A stretch of DNA of 25,720 bases from contig JBDSEA010000011.1 of assembly GCA_039920305.1 (NCBI GenBank), positions 1-25,720 of the forward strand, written 5' to 3'. The notes under the pieces were generated by a model. The model saw only the letters and a program-made list of their open reading frames with translations, did not search any database and was not told the DNA's origin. Positions 15,279 through 22,941 of the stretch are shown in pieces. A program made the translations under genes and the position numbers. The stretch comes from DASRAJ01 sp039920305 (GTDB lineage: Bacteria > Bacteroidota > Bacteroidia > Chitinophagales > UBA10324). Every line of letters starts with the position of its first letter. Position 1 is the first letter of the stretch.

Positions 15279-16643
15279 ATGAATGTACATTTCATTGCAA
15301 TCGGTGGAAGTGTTATGCACAACCTGGCAATTGCCCTTCATCTCAATGGGTGCAAAGTAACGGGGTCTGATGATGAGATTTTTGAGCCTGCTAAAAGCAA
15401 GCTTGATCATTACCATTTACTTCCTGAAAAGGAAGGCTGGTATCCTGAGAGAATTACACCTGCTCTTGACTCCGTTCTGTTAGGCATGCATGCAAAAGCG
15501 GATAATCCCGAGCTGATCAGGGCAATGGAGCTTGGGCTAAAAATATTTTCTTTTCCTGAATTTCTTTATGGGCAAGCAAAAAATAAAGTAAGGGTGGTGA
15601 TCGGTGGAAGTCATGGTAAAACCTCTATTACTGCAATGGTAATGCACATTCTGAAAAAGAATACCCAGGACTTTGATTACATGGTAGGTTCTGAGGTCAG
15701 GGGATTCGAAATTACGGTTCGCCTGAGTAAGAAGGCACCTGTGATGATCTTTGAAGGAGATGAATATCCGGATTCTACTATCAACCTGACCCCCAAGTTT
15801 CATATCTACCGTCCTCAGATTGCTTTAATCAGTGGGATAGCATGGGATCACATTAATGTGTTCCCCACCTTTGATGGCTATGTACAACAGTTCCGGAAGT
15901 TTGTCGAATTAATTCCTCCCGGGGGAACTTTGATTTTTAATTTGGAAGATAAAGTGGTTAAAGAAGTTGCTGACTCGGCAAAAGCGTCGATCAAAAAGAT
16001 AGGATATGGTATTCCGCCATATGAGATCAGAAATGGAAAGACAGTATTGCTTTCCGGAGTTAAACGAATCGCTTTGAATATTTTCGGGGAACATAATTTA
16101 CAGAACCTAGCAGGGGCTGCAGAAATATGTAAATGCCTTGGGGTAAGTGAAGATGATTGCTTTGATTCTATAAAAGATTTTACAGGTGCTGCCAGGCGAT
16201 TGGAATTGGTTTATGAGAATATGTCCTGCAGCATCTTCCGTGATTTTGCACACTCTCCCTCAAAATTAAAAGCTACTATTTCGGCAGTGAAAGAGCAGTT
16301 TCAGAAAAGAAAATTAATTGCATGCTTTGAGCTCCACACTTTTAGCAGCCTGAACGAAAAATTTTTATCCGAATATTCAGGAACTATGCAGGAAGCTGAC
16401 ATCAGTGTAGTTTTCTGTAACACGCACACCCTGCAGTTGAAGCAAATGCCTCCGGTTACAGATTCAGCCATCAAAAAATCTTTTGGTGATGAAGCCATCA
16501 GTGTATTTACCGATTGTTTTTCACTCCGCAGCTTTCTTGAATCATTTCATTGGGAGAATAAAAATTTATTGCTGATGAGTTCAGGGAATTTTGATGGACT
16601 GGATTTGAATGAGATCGCTAATTTTGTTTCCACACATTCATAA
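15279..16643 (+). CDS. mpl: Mpl: UDP-MurNAc : L-Ala-gamma-D-Glu-meso-DAP ligase
   Basis: This is a Mur-ligase-family enzyme that recycles peptidoglycan by attaching recovered tripeptide to UDP-MurNAc with ATP in the cytoplasm. The protein is 454 residues. The N-terminal Rossmann domain opens with VHFIAIGGSVMHNLAIAL. The ATP loop is GGSHGKTSITAM (about residues 109-120), followed by FEGDEYPDST, which fits Mpl (E-x-D-E-Y) rather than MurC. The C-terminal domain starts with FTGAARRLELV and contains the RDFAHSPSK motif. MurC is the closest alternative, but the GDEYPDS segment and the length favour Mpl. The gene ends TAA directly abutting the ATG of the next gene, so the two are probably co-transcribed. 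Confidence 0.9.
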   Translation: MNVHFIAIGGSVMHNLAIALHLNGCKVTGSDDEIFEPAKSKLDHYHLLPEKEGWYPERITPALDSVLLGMHAKADNPELIRAMELGLKIFSFPEFLYGQAKNKVRVVIGGSHGKTSITAMVMHILKKNTQDFDYMVGSEVRGFEITVRLSKKAPVMIFEGDEYPDSTINLTPKFHIYRPQIALISGIAWDHINVFPTFDGYVQQFRKFVELIPPGGTLIFNLEDKVVKEVADSAKASIKKIGYGIPPYEIRNGKTVLLSGVKRIALNIFGEHNLQNLAGAAEICKCLGVSEDDCFDSIKDFTGAARRLELVYENMSCSIFRDFAHSPSKLKATISAVKEQFQKRKLIACFELHTFSSLNEKFLSEYSGTMQEADISVVFCNTHTLQLKQMPPVTDSAIKKSFGDEAISVFTDCFSLRSFLESFHWENKNLLLMSSGNFDGLDLNEIANFVSTHS

Positions 16644-17414
16644 ATGGAATTACAATTAACACGTCCGCTTGCCTTTCTGGATTTGGAAACCACCGGAACG
16701 AACATTGTAAAGGATCGTATTGTGGAAATTGCCGTGCTCAAGGTGATGCCCGACGGAAACCTGCATGAAAAAGAGGTTCGTGTAAATCCCCAGATGCACA
16801 TACCTGAGGCGGTTTCACTGATTCATAAAATCACAGATGAGGATGTAAAGGATGCCCCAACCTTTCAGGATATTGCTAAACCATTTTTCATTTTTCTTGA
16901 TGACTGCGATCTTGCCGGTTTCAATTCGTTGCGGTTTGATTTGCCTGTTCTTCTTGAAGAATTTCATCGGGCAGGCATTATTTTCGATCTTTCAAGCAGG
17001 CGTCTTGTGGATGTGCAGCGTCTTTATCATCAGATGGAACCCCGCACGCTCACTGCTGCTTATAAGTTTTATTGCGAAAAGCCGCTAGAGAATGCTCATA
17101 GCGCAATGGCAGATGTGAAAGCAACTTTTGAGGTCCTAAAATCACAACTGGATCGTTATACCGGGGCAATGAAGAATGAGATGGATTTTTTGCATGAAAT
17201 GTGCAAGGATGGCGATTTCGTTGACCTAGGCAGACGGATGTACTTTGATAATGGCATCGAGGTATTTAATTTTGGAAAACATAAGGGAAAAACAGTGATT
17301 GAAGTTAACAAGCTTGAGCCCGGCTATTTTGACTGGATTTTAAAAAGTGAGTTCACTATTGACTTCAAGGAAAAGATCCGGAATATAAAGGAGAGAGTTA
17401 AAAGGCCTCTTTAA
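16644..17414 (+). CDS. DEDDh 3'-5' exonuclease with C-terminal DUF3820-like domain
   Basis: This 256-residue protein has the complete DEDDh exonuclease set: Asp13 and Glu15 (AFLDLETTGTN), Asp99 (GFNSLRFDLPVL), and His152 and Asp157 (NAHSAMADVKAT). Residues about 5-170 form the DnaQ/epsilon-like domain. The C-terminal part (about 205-256, EVFNFGKHKGKTV then PGYFDWILKSEF) resembles the small DUF3820 domain found after such exonucleases in Bacteroidota. The reaction is probably 3'-end trimming or proofreading, but whether it works as a polymerase III epsilon subunit or in repair cannot be told. It starts immediately after the mpl stop codon (TAAATG). It shares the D-E-D-V-K-D-A-P-x-F block with the exonuclease at 2506-3147 but is otherwise distinct. 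Confidence 0.9.
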   Translation: MELQLTRPLAFLDLETTGTNIVKDRIVEIAVLKVMPDGNLHEKEVRVNPQMHIPEAVSLIHKITDEDVKDAPTFQDIAKPFFIFLDDCDLAGFNSLRFDLPVLLEEFHRAGIIFDLSSRRLVDVQRLYHQMEPRTLTAAYKFYCEKPLENAHSAMADVKATFEVLKSQLDRYTGAMKNEMDFLHEMCKDGDFVDLGRRMYFDNGIEVFNFGKHKGKTVIEVNKLEPGYFDWILKSEFTIDFKEKIRNIKERVKRPL

Positions 17415-17537
17415 GATATCAAGCCGCAGGTATTTACTATTCTTACATTACTCATTTACAGAATCCGTAATTTCTGTTTTTTCCTTTCACCATGTATTTG
17501 GTAATCAATAAACAGTTACAATTAATTCTTTAGCCTT

Positions 17538-18287
17538 GTGTTATCAAACTGCCTTATAATCATTCCAACCTATAATGAGCTTGAGAATATTTCTCCGCTG
17601 ATAAAGAGCATATTTTCACTTCAACAGGATGTTCACCTTCTTATTATTGATGATGATTCACCCGATGGCACAGCAGGAAAAGTGAGGGAGCTGCAAAAAG
17701 AGTTTACGAAAAGATTATTTCTTGAACAAAGAACAGGCAAGCATGGATTAGGCACTGCTTATATTCATGGATTTAAATGGGCGCTTGAAAGAAGCTATGA
17801 ATATATTTTCGAGATGGATGCTGATTTTTCTCACCCTCCTGATGCTCTTCAGTCATTGTTTAATGCCTGTGCTATCAAGGGTTTCGATGTCGCTATCGGA
17901 TCTCGCTACGTTAAAGGGGGAAAGGTACTCAACTGGCCTGCTAACCGTGTGCTGATGTCGTACTATGCCTCGGTGTATGTTCGCCTTATTACCTGGATGC
18001 CTGTTCAGGACACTACCGCAGGATTTGTTTGTTACCGCCGAAAGGTGCTTGAAGCAATTGATCTTGACAAAATTCAGTTTGTAGGTTATGCATTTCAAAT
18101 TGAGATGAAGTATGCTGCTTATTGTCTTGGATTTACGATGAAGGAAGTTCCTATAATTTTTAGTGATCGGGTGGAAGGAAATTCAAAAATGAGTCATGGC
18201 ATATTCAGGGAAGCGGTGGTAGGTGTATTGTATATGCGGTGGAACAGCTTTTATAAATCGTACCGAAAGCATGCTCATGCTGAATAA
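17538..18287 (+). CDS. GT2 glycosyltransferase, polyprenol-phosphate mannose synthase-like
   Basis: This 249-residue inverting glycosyltransferase of family GT2 belongs to the dolichol/polyprenol-phosphate mannosyltransferase (DPM1) type. It would transfer mannose from GDP-mannose to a polyprenyl phosphate on the cytoplasmic face of the inner membrane for later envelope glycosylation. Visible motifs are CLIIIPTYNELENI, LLIIDDDSPDGTAG, the metal-binding EMDADFSHPP, DTTAGFVCYRR, and the EVPIIFSDRVEGNSKMS C-terminal signature of this subfamily. It lacks the transmembrane GtrA-like tail of some homologues, so it may be a peripheral membrane protein. The start is GTG at 17538, since the conserved first strand begins four codons later and no ATG is available. 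A 123-base gap separates it from the preceding exonuclease gene. Confidence 0.9.
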   Translation: MLSNCLIIIPTYNELENISPLIKSIFSLQQDVHLLIIDDDSPDGTAGKVRELQKEFTKRLFLEQRTGKHGLGTAYIHGFKWALERSYEYIFEMDADFSHPPDALQSLFNACAIKGFDVAIGSRYVKGGKVLNWPANRVLMSYYASVYVRLITWMPVQDTTAGFVCYRRKVLEAIDLDKIQFVGYAFQIEMKYAAYCLGFTMKEVPIIFSDRVEGNSKMSHGIFREAVVGVLYMRWNSFYKSYRKHAHAE

Positions 18288-18318
18288 GTACAATTGATTT
18301 TCATTGAAGTATTAGCGG

Positions 18319-18402
18319 TGCCCGGGAAGGGAATCGAACCCCCACAATATTGCTATTACTGGATTTTGAGTCCAGCGCGTCTACCAGTTCCGCCACCCGG
18401 GC
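18319..18402 (-). tRNA. tRNA-Leu (anticodon CAA)
   Basis: This is a class II tRNA on the minus strand. The 7-base acceptor arms GCCCGGG/CCCGGGC pair perfectly. The anticodon stem-loop is CTGGA-CTCAAAA-TCCAG with anticodon CAA at 18366-18368, reading UUG. The variable arm is long (about 15 bases), and the T arm has GGTTCGATTCC. The discriminator A is followed by CC and then G, so the CCA end is not fully encoded and must be added by tRNA nucleotidyltransferase. It lies 28 bases downstream of the hscB stop on the same strand with no terminator in between, so it may be processed from the dxr-rseP-hscB transcript. Confidence 0.95.
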
Positions 18403-18430
18403 TATCGTTTGATAATACAGTATGCAAGAC

Positions 18431-18973
18431 TCAAGATTCAGGACTCATTTCAGAGTTCCCAAAATTATCCCAACTTTCTTTCAGCCTCAACAAGTATTTT
18501 TTCTTGTAATAATAATCCTTGATTTTGTTTAAATCACTTTCTGTTGTTGTTGCATCATTATAATGATCCAGTATTTTTTTCATTTCATCATGCAGCCTGT
18601 AAAGCAAATCAGAAATCTTTAACCCTGATTTTTTCGTTTTCGCTTCTTCATTCTCAATCTTCAGTTCCTCCAGCTCTTCATTTATTTCCATCATTTCCAT
18701 TAAAAAATCCGGGGAAAGGACGTATCGCTCTCCTTCGAAGATGATTTTCTTTTGCTCAAGAATATATTTCATGCGCCGATCAAAATCTGAAAGATTCTGA
18801 AAAGCCCGTGTATTTAAAGTTGACATCTCCAGCATTTCCTGTTGCTTTTCCGCCGATTGACTGGCGTAGAAATCCGGATGAAATTTCTTACTTAACTCGA
18901 AATATTTTTTCTTTATCTCAGATTCATCTGCCTGAAAGGAAACAGGCATGCCATAGAGTTCAAAGTAGTTCAT
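18431..18973 (-). CDS. hscB: HscB-like J-domain co-chaperone
   Basis: This 180-residue protein begins with a J domain (about 1-75). The HPD tripeptide that stimulates Hsp70 ATPase is at residues 32-34 in LSKKFHPDFYA, preceded by MNYFELYGMPVSF, the usual HscB opening. The rest is helical and acidic, with the C-terminal three-helix scaffold-binding domain expected for HscB, including RMKYILEQKK and PDFLMEMMEINEELEEL. HscB delivers the IscU iron-sulfur scaffold to HscA. No isc genes surround it here; it follows rseP with a 19-base gap. A longer open frame upstream runs into rseP, so I chose the ATG at 18971-18973, which gives the conserved N terminus. A generic DnaJ-type protein is the alternative. 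Confidence 0.9.
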   Translation of the reverse strand: MNYFELYGMPVSFQADESEIKKKYFELSKKFHPDFYASQSAEKQQEMLEMSTLNTRAFQNLSDFDRRMKYILEQKKIIFEGERYVLSPDFLMEMMEINEELEELKIENEEAKTKKSGLKISDLLYRLHDEMKKILDHYNDATTTESDLNKIKDYYYKKKYLLRLKESWDNFGNSEMSPES

Positions 18974-18992
18974 CAAAAATTCTTCTGAGGCG

Positions 18993-20321
18993 CTATTTGA
19001 AAAGATGAACCAGATCATTTCCATTTGCAAACAGGAGCAGCGCAAACAGAATTGCCATACCGGCAATCTGTGCATATTCCAAAAATTTATCGCTTGGTTT
19101 TCTTCTTGTTACAATCTCAACCAGTGTAAATAAAACATGGCCCCCATCGAGAGCGGGTATAGGAAGCAAATTCATGAAGGCAAGAGCTATTGAAAGAAAT
19201 CCGGTGAAAGACCAGAAGGTGACCCAATCCCACTGTGGATCAAATGCGTTACCTATAGTAATAAAGCCACCCAGATGCTTGTAACCCTGTACTTCGGGAG
19301 AGAAAATGAGTGCAAATTGCTTTATGTAATTTATAAGGGTTTCATAAGCACGGTTAACACCGGCAGGCAGTGCGCTTATTAAGCTGTAATGTGTTTTCCT
19401 TGTTGTGAAAAATGCCTTGGGCTGCATGGGCATTACCCCAAGCAAGCCATCCGAAGAAAGTTTACCCGTGAAAGTGCTGAGCCGGTGATCACGCAAAACG
19501 GTTAAGGAAAATTCTTTGCCTGCATTTGCTGCAAGCAGAGCTTTTACATCATTATAATACACAACCGGCTTACCGTTTATCGCCACCACCGCATCCCGGT
19601 GCTGAAGGTTCATCTCGCTTGCAGCAGTGCCCGGGCTAACCTTATCAATAATGAATGGAAAGCGAACAGATATAAAGCTGCCCGCTGATTTACTGTCAAT
19701 CACCTTTTTAATCTGCTCACCGGTTACAGGCAGAATCATCTCTTTTCCATTACGGTCCACCGTGATAGACTTAGCTATGTTCAGAATGATGGTGCCGGGG
19801 ATTTTATTAAAATTTTCTTCCCGCACACCATCCACTGCGATGATCTTGTCTCCATTCTTTAACCCTAACGAAGCACCTGTGGAATCCACGACTATGCCAT
19901 ACGTTACAGCGGAGGTCGGGAAGTATTCCTCACCATTGAAGAATGCGAGCATCCAAAAAATAAAAATTCCCAGCAGCACATTCATGATAATTCCGCCAAG
20001 CATAAAAATGAGGCGCTGCCATGCGGGTTTAGATCGCAATTCCCATGGCTGCGGAGGCTGCTTCATCTGTTCCTTATCCATTGATTCATCAATGATTCCG
20101 GAAACTTTAACATAGCCTCCGAGCGGCAACCAGCCCAGTCCGTATTCTGTATCTCCTTTTCTGAATTTGAAAATTGAAAAGCCCGGATTGAAGAAAAGAT
20201 AAAATTTTTCTACCCGTACCTTCATCATTTTGGCCACTATAAAATGACCGAACTCGTGAATAAGTACAAGAATAGAAAGCGCCATAATAAGCTGCGCAGC
20301 TTTCATCAACACATCACTCAT
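18993..20321 (-). CDS. rseP: Site-2 zinc metalloprotease RseP (M50B)
   Basis: This 442-residue intramembrane protease is expected to cleave transmembrane anti-sigma factors or signal-peptide remnants in the inner membrane. The zinc-binding HEFGH motif lies at residues 22-26 in the first membrane helix, and the third ligand is Asp392 in NLLPIPALDGGHVLF. Membrane segments are at about 8-30, 105-125, 370-390 and 415-435. Between them sits a periplasmic region with a PDZ domain (about 215-295, IIDKVSPGTAASEMNLQHRD) and an earlier, more diverged PDZ-like segment (GLKNGDKIIAVDGV). The gene lies 18 bases downstream of dxr and upstream of hscB. The dxr-rseP pair is a common arrangement in bacteria. 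No anti-sigma factor is in the window, so its substrate is unknown. Confidence 0.96.
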   Translation of the reverse strand: MSDVLMKAAQLIMALSILVLIHEFGHFIVAKMMKVRVEKFYLFFNPGFSIFKFRKGDTEYGLGWLPLGGYVKVSGIIDESMDKEQMKQPPQPWELRSKPAWQRLIFMLGGIIMNVLLGIFIFWMLAFFNGEEYFPTSAVTYGIVVDSTGASLGLKNGDKIIAVDGVREENFNKIPGTIILNIAKSITVDRNGKEMILPVTGEQIKKVIDSKSAGSFISVRFPFIIDKVSPGTAASEMNLQHRDAVVAINGKPVVYYNDVKALLAANAGKEFSLTVLRDHRLSTFTGKLSSDGLLGVMPMQPKAFFTTRKTHYSLISALPAGVNRAYETLINYIKQFALIFSPEVQGYKHLGGFITIGNAFDPQWDWVTFWSFTGFLSIALAFMNLLPIPALDGGHVLFTLVEIVTRRKPSDKFLEYAQIAGMAILFALLLFANGNDLVHLFK

Positions 20322-20339
20322 GTATAAAAATTTGGCTCG

Positions 20340-21503
20340 TTATGATTTTAAAATCGATTTTGCAAAGTTGCGGGTGACCTTATCAGTTTCAACAAGGTCC
20401 TCGTAAGCGGGGTTTTTTAGAAAGGAAATCTTAGACATGCACCTTTCAATGATATCCGTAATTGTATTAAATGAAATTTTTTCATCAATGAAGCCATCTA
20501 CCGCTACCTCATTTGCGGCATTGATGATGCATGGCATATTTCCTCCGCTCCTCATTGCTTGTCTTGCGAGGGCAAGATTACGAAATGTTTTAGTATCGGG
20601 TTGTTCAAACGTAAATTTAGGATAATTAAGAAAATGGAAGCGGGGAAAGTCAGATTTTATTCTGCGGGGATAACAAAGAGCATATTGAATAGGCAGCCGC
20701 ATATCCGGTAAACCCATCTGGGCTTTCATGCTCCCGTCTTCAAATTGTACGATTGAATGAACAATGGATTGGGGATGAATGATCACATCAATCTGATCAT
20801 CCTGTAAATTGAAAAGCCACTTTGCCTCTATTACTTCAAGACCTTTATTCATGAGGGTTGCAGAATCAATGGTCACCTTGCTGCCCATGTTCCAGTTAGG
20901 ATGCTGAAGGGCCTGATCTTTTGTTACCTTCCTGAGTTCATCATATGTTTTACCCATAAACGGACCCCCGGAGGCGGTCAGGTAAATTTTTTCGATTGGA
21001 TTATTCCACTCGCCTGCCAGGCATTGAAAGATCGCTGAATGCTCACTGTCAACAGGATATATGTTTACCCCGTTTTCACGTGCGAGCGTAGTAATAAGCT
21101 CCCCCGCTACTACAAGTGTTTCCTTATTGGCAAGTGCGATTGTTTTTCCGGCTTTAATAGCTGTAAGGGCCGGCTTTAAACCTGCAAACCCGACCATTGC
21201 AGTAAGCACGATGTCAATGGTATCCATCTGCAGAACCTGGCATATTGCATCTTTACCGCAATAAACTTTTACATCTGTAAGGGCAAGCGCGTTTTTTACA
21301 AATTCATATTTAGTTTCATCGGCAATGATGATACAATCCGGCAGAAATTTTTTTGCCTGATCAATCAGGAGTGCCGCATTGCTGTTTGCAACAAGGACTT
21401 CCGCCTTAAGAAATTCCCTTTGCTTTTCGATTACATCAAGCGCCTGAGTGCCGATAGATCCGGTAGAGCCGAGAATGGCGATTCTTCTTATGACGGGCTG
21501 CAA
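20340..21503 (-). CDS. dxr: 1-deoxy-D-xylulose 5-phosphate reductoisomerase
   Basis: Dxr makes 2-C-methyl-D-erythritol 4-phosphate from DXP with NADPH, the committed step of the non-mevalonate isoprenoid pathway. The 387-residue protein has the NADPH loop LGSTGSIGTQ (residues 11-20), ALANKETLVVAG, and the metal and substrate motifs PVDSEHSAIFQ (Asp152, Glu154), TASGGPF, HPNWNMGSKVTIDSATLMNKGLEVIEA (read as two adjoining motifs) with Glu223. These are the expected ligands. The start is TTG at 21501-21503, giving MQPVIRRIAILGSTG. The family N terminus falls here and no ATG or GTG lies near. It heads the dxr-rseP-hscB run. No clear consensus promoter was found upstream. Confidence 0.97.
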   Translation of the reverse strand: MQPVIRRIAILGSTGSIGTQALDVIEKQREFLKAEVLVANSNAALLIDQAKKFLPDCIIIADETKYEFVKNALALTDVKVYCGKDAICQVLQMDTIDIVLTAMVGFAGLKPALTAIKAGKTIALANKETLVVAGELITTLARENGVNIYPVDSEHSAIFQCLAGEWNNPIEKIYLTASGGPFMGKTYDELRKVTKDQALQHPNWNMGSKVTIDSATLMNKGLEVIEAKWLFNLQDDQIDVIIHPQSIVHSIVQFEDGSMKAQMGLPDMRLPIQYALCYPRRIKSDFPRFHFLNYPKFTFEQPDTKTFRNLALARQAMRSGGNMPCIINAANEVAVDGFIDEKISFNTITDIIERCMSKISFLKNPAYEDLVETDKVTRNFAKSILKS

Positions 21504-21544
21504 AAAATTAGGTTGTGCTGCGAAGGTAGATCAGTCACTGAAAG

Positions 21545-21979
21545 TTATGGAACGCGGCTCCAGATTTCTGTTCTTCCGATCAAAGAAATGCCGATGTAAC
21601 CCCGCACCTTTAAAGTATTTATATCCTGAAGCTGCATGTTCCCGCTGTACGAGTTTCCACTGGCGGGGTCGTAAATTGTACCACCTTCCCATTCCTGATC
21701 CGAAGCATCCCATTTAAAACCATTGATGATGGTTAAGCCAACAAGGGTAGCTTTACGATGAATGGGATTGGGGTTGTGCTTATCAAGTTTTGGCATTCCG
21801 TTATCGGTCGGCACTTTCAGCCACGCGATCTTGCCATAATATTTTCCATCCCTGCGGTAAATTGTAACCTTAGCAGAATTATTACCGGTTGTAAGCCACG
21901 TTCCCTGAATGTCATCGGGTTCGAATGTATTAAGGCTGTGCAATAGCGGCATTAGTGCAATGAAAAATAGATTTTTCAT
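21545..21979 (-). CDS. DUF2147 family exported protein
   Basis: This 144-residue protein has a short hydrophobic N terminus (MKNLFFIALMPLLHSL), likely a signal peptide, then FEPDDIQGTWLT, AKVTIYRRDGKYYGKIAWL, and later GFKWDASDQEWEGGTIYDP and GNSYSGNMQL. The sequence ends GYIGISLIGRTEIWSRV. This series of strands with GTW at the start and G-x-I-Y-D-P-x-x-G-x-x-Y near the middle is the DUF2147 pattern, a beta-barrel family of unknown function common in Bacteroidota. I chose the ATG at 21977-21979 because it starts the signal peptide; codons further upstream do not look coding. It lies 41 bases from the dxr start on the same strand. Confidence 0.85.
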   Translation of the reverse strand: MKNLFFIALMPLLHSLNTFEPDDIQGTWLTTGNNSAKVTIYRRDGKYYGKIAWLKVPTDNGMPKLDKHNPNPIHRKATLVGLTIINGFKWDASDQEWEGGTIYDPASGNSYSGNMQLQDINTLKVRGYIGISLIGRTEIWSRVP

Positions 21980-22378
21980 AAAAAAGTTTGTCCCTGAATT
22001 ATTCGTTGCAACAAGGGAGTTTTCAATAATAAAGCGTGATAAAACTTTCAAACATTGTAAATCATTCATTATTACAAATTTCCCAAGCCATTGTCCTTAT
22101 TTCACAAAAGGCATTCCGTCTTTTTTAGGATATGTAAAAGTAAATTACGGATGGGAGATTCTTTTTCTAAGAAAAACAAACTGATAACCATTAATATCCT
22201 TGTAAATTTTTTTCCTGAACTATCCGAATTTCAAAAACCACAACGGTGTAGTTAGCAGCGACTGCCTCGATTAGTAAAAGCATTATATTAATGATGAAAT
22301 TTTTTCATTTCTAAATTAATAATCGGCCACATGAACTCTCTGCCGCTTTGTTACTTTTAGCAAAGGTGATACTCATAA
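21980..22378. other. 399-base gene-free stretch
   Basis: No credible protein or RNA gene was found on either strand. Frames with starts lack codon bias and recognisable motifs. It is AT-rich. A weak minus-strand promoter for the DUF2147 gene is possible: TTTG at 22049-22052, 17 bases, then TATTATTG at 22024-22031, one mismatch from consensus and short spacing. There is also an AT-only palindrome TTTTTCT-A-AGAAAAA near 22162 with too little loop to be a normal terminator. It is the longest region without a gene in the window. Confidence 0.5.
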
Positions 22379-22786
22379 CTACAATTTCCCTATTTCCATA
22401 ACAGTATAAAACTCTTGCTCGGTAACTGGCTGGACGGAGAGCCGTGATATTTTTAAGAGGTTCATTTTATTTAATTCTTTTCTTGACTTGATCATACTGA
22501 GCGTGACTGGCTCTTGCAAGGCTTTTACTGCTGTGATCTGAACAGCAACCCAGGCCTGATCATCTGTTGTTGGATCCTGAAATGCTTCTTTTGTAACTTT
22601 TACGATTCCAACAACGGCAGATACTTTTCCGCTGTGATAGAAAAGTACGAGGTCATTTTTTTTCATGGTCCGCAGATGATTGCGTGCGGCATAGCTGCGC
22701 ACCCCACTCCATTCAGTTTTTTTATCACGTGACAATTCTTGCCACCCATATGTTTCAGGGTCAGATTTAACGAGCCAGTAATTCAT
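22379..22786 (-). CDS. EVE-domain protein (THYN1-like)
   Basis: This 135-residue single-domain protein begins MNYWLVKSDPETYGWQEL and continues with EWSGVRSYAARNHLRTM, MKKNDLVLFYHS, VGIVKVTKEAFQDPT, and AWVAVQITAVKAL, then ends in the SVQPVTEQEFYTVMEIG strand. This is the full EVE (PUA-like) fold. EVE domains recognise modified bases in DNA or RNA, and stand-alone bacterial ones are related to eukaryotic THYN1. The ligand of this copy cannot be inferred. The ATG at 22784-22786 gives the standard start, while a longer upstream frame overlaps the rpsA terminator and is not plausible. No restriction or modification genes are nearby, so there is no defence context. Confidence 0.92.
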   Translation of the reverse strand: MNYWLVKSDPETYGWQELSRDKKTEWSGVRSYAARNHLRTMKKNDLVLFYHSGKVSAVVGIVKVTKEAFQDPTTDDQAWVAVQITAVKALQEPVTLSMIKSRKELNKMNLLKISRLSVQPVTEQEFYTVMEIGKL

Positions 22787-22887
22787 AGTGCGAGGAGCAT
22801 TTAACAGAAAAAAAAGCCAGGAATTTAAAGGATTTTTAAGGTGTGGCTGATAGATAAGCTTAAAGTGGAATGAACTGAATAATTTCC

Positions 22888-22926
22888 AAAAAAAATCTCT
22901 TTCCGGTTTTTCGGAAAGAGATTTTT
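22888..22926 (-). terminator. Rho-independent terminator of rpsA
   Basis: Perfect 15-base inverted arms AAAAATCTCTTTCCG (22891-22905) and CGGAAAGAGATTTTT (22912-22926) enclose a 6-base loop. On the minus strand the stem ends in a run of eight T residues, giving a classic intrinsic terminator beginning 15 bases after the rpsA stop codon. It separates rpsA from the EVE-domain gene downstream. It is the only strong hairpin terminator I found in the window. Confidence 0.88.
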
Positions 22927-22941
22927 GTGTGATCATTAAAA

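Noticed and set aside
17493..17500. TGTATTTG as a promoter -7 element for the GT2 gene
   Set aside because: It has a mismatch at the important A and no -33 partner.
19627..20115. 162-codon plus-strand frame inside rseP
   Set aside because: It is antisense to a certain gene, with no motif, no promoter and no start context.
22155..22180. AT palindrome TTTTTCT-A-AGAAAAA as a terminator
   Set aside because: The loop is too small and the stem is almost all A-T, so a stable hairpin is unlikely.
21909..22184. 91-codon plus-strand frame in the gene-free stretch
   Set aside because: It begins inside the DUF2147 gene on the other strand and shows no coding signature.
22379..22786. EVE-domain gene as part of a defence island
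   Set aside because: No restriction, methyltransferase or nuclease partner is nearby. The neighbours are rpsA and a DUF2147 gene.
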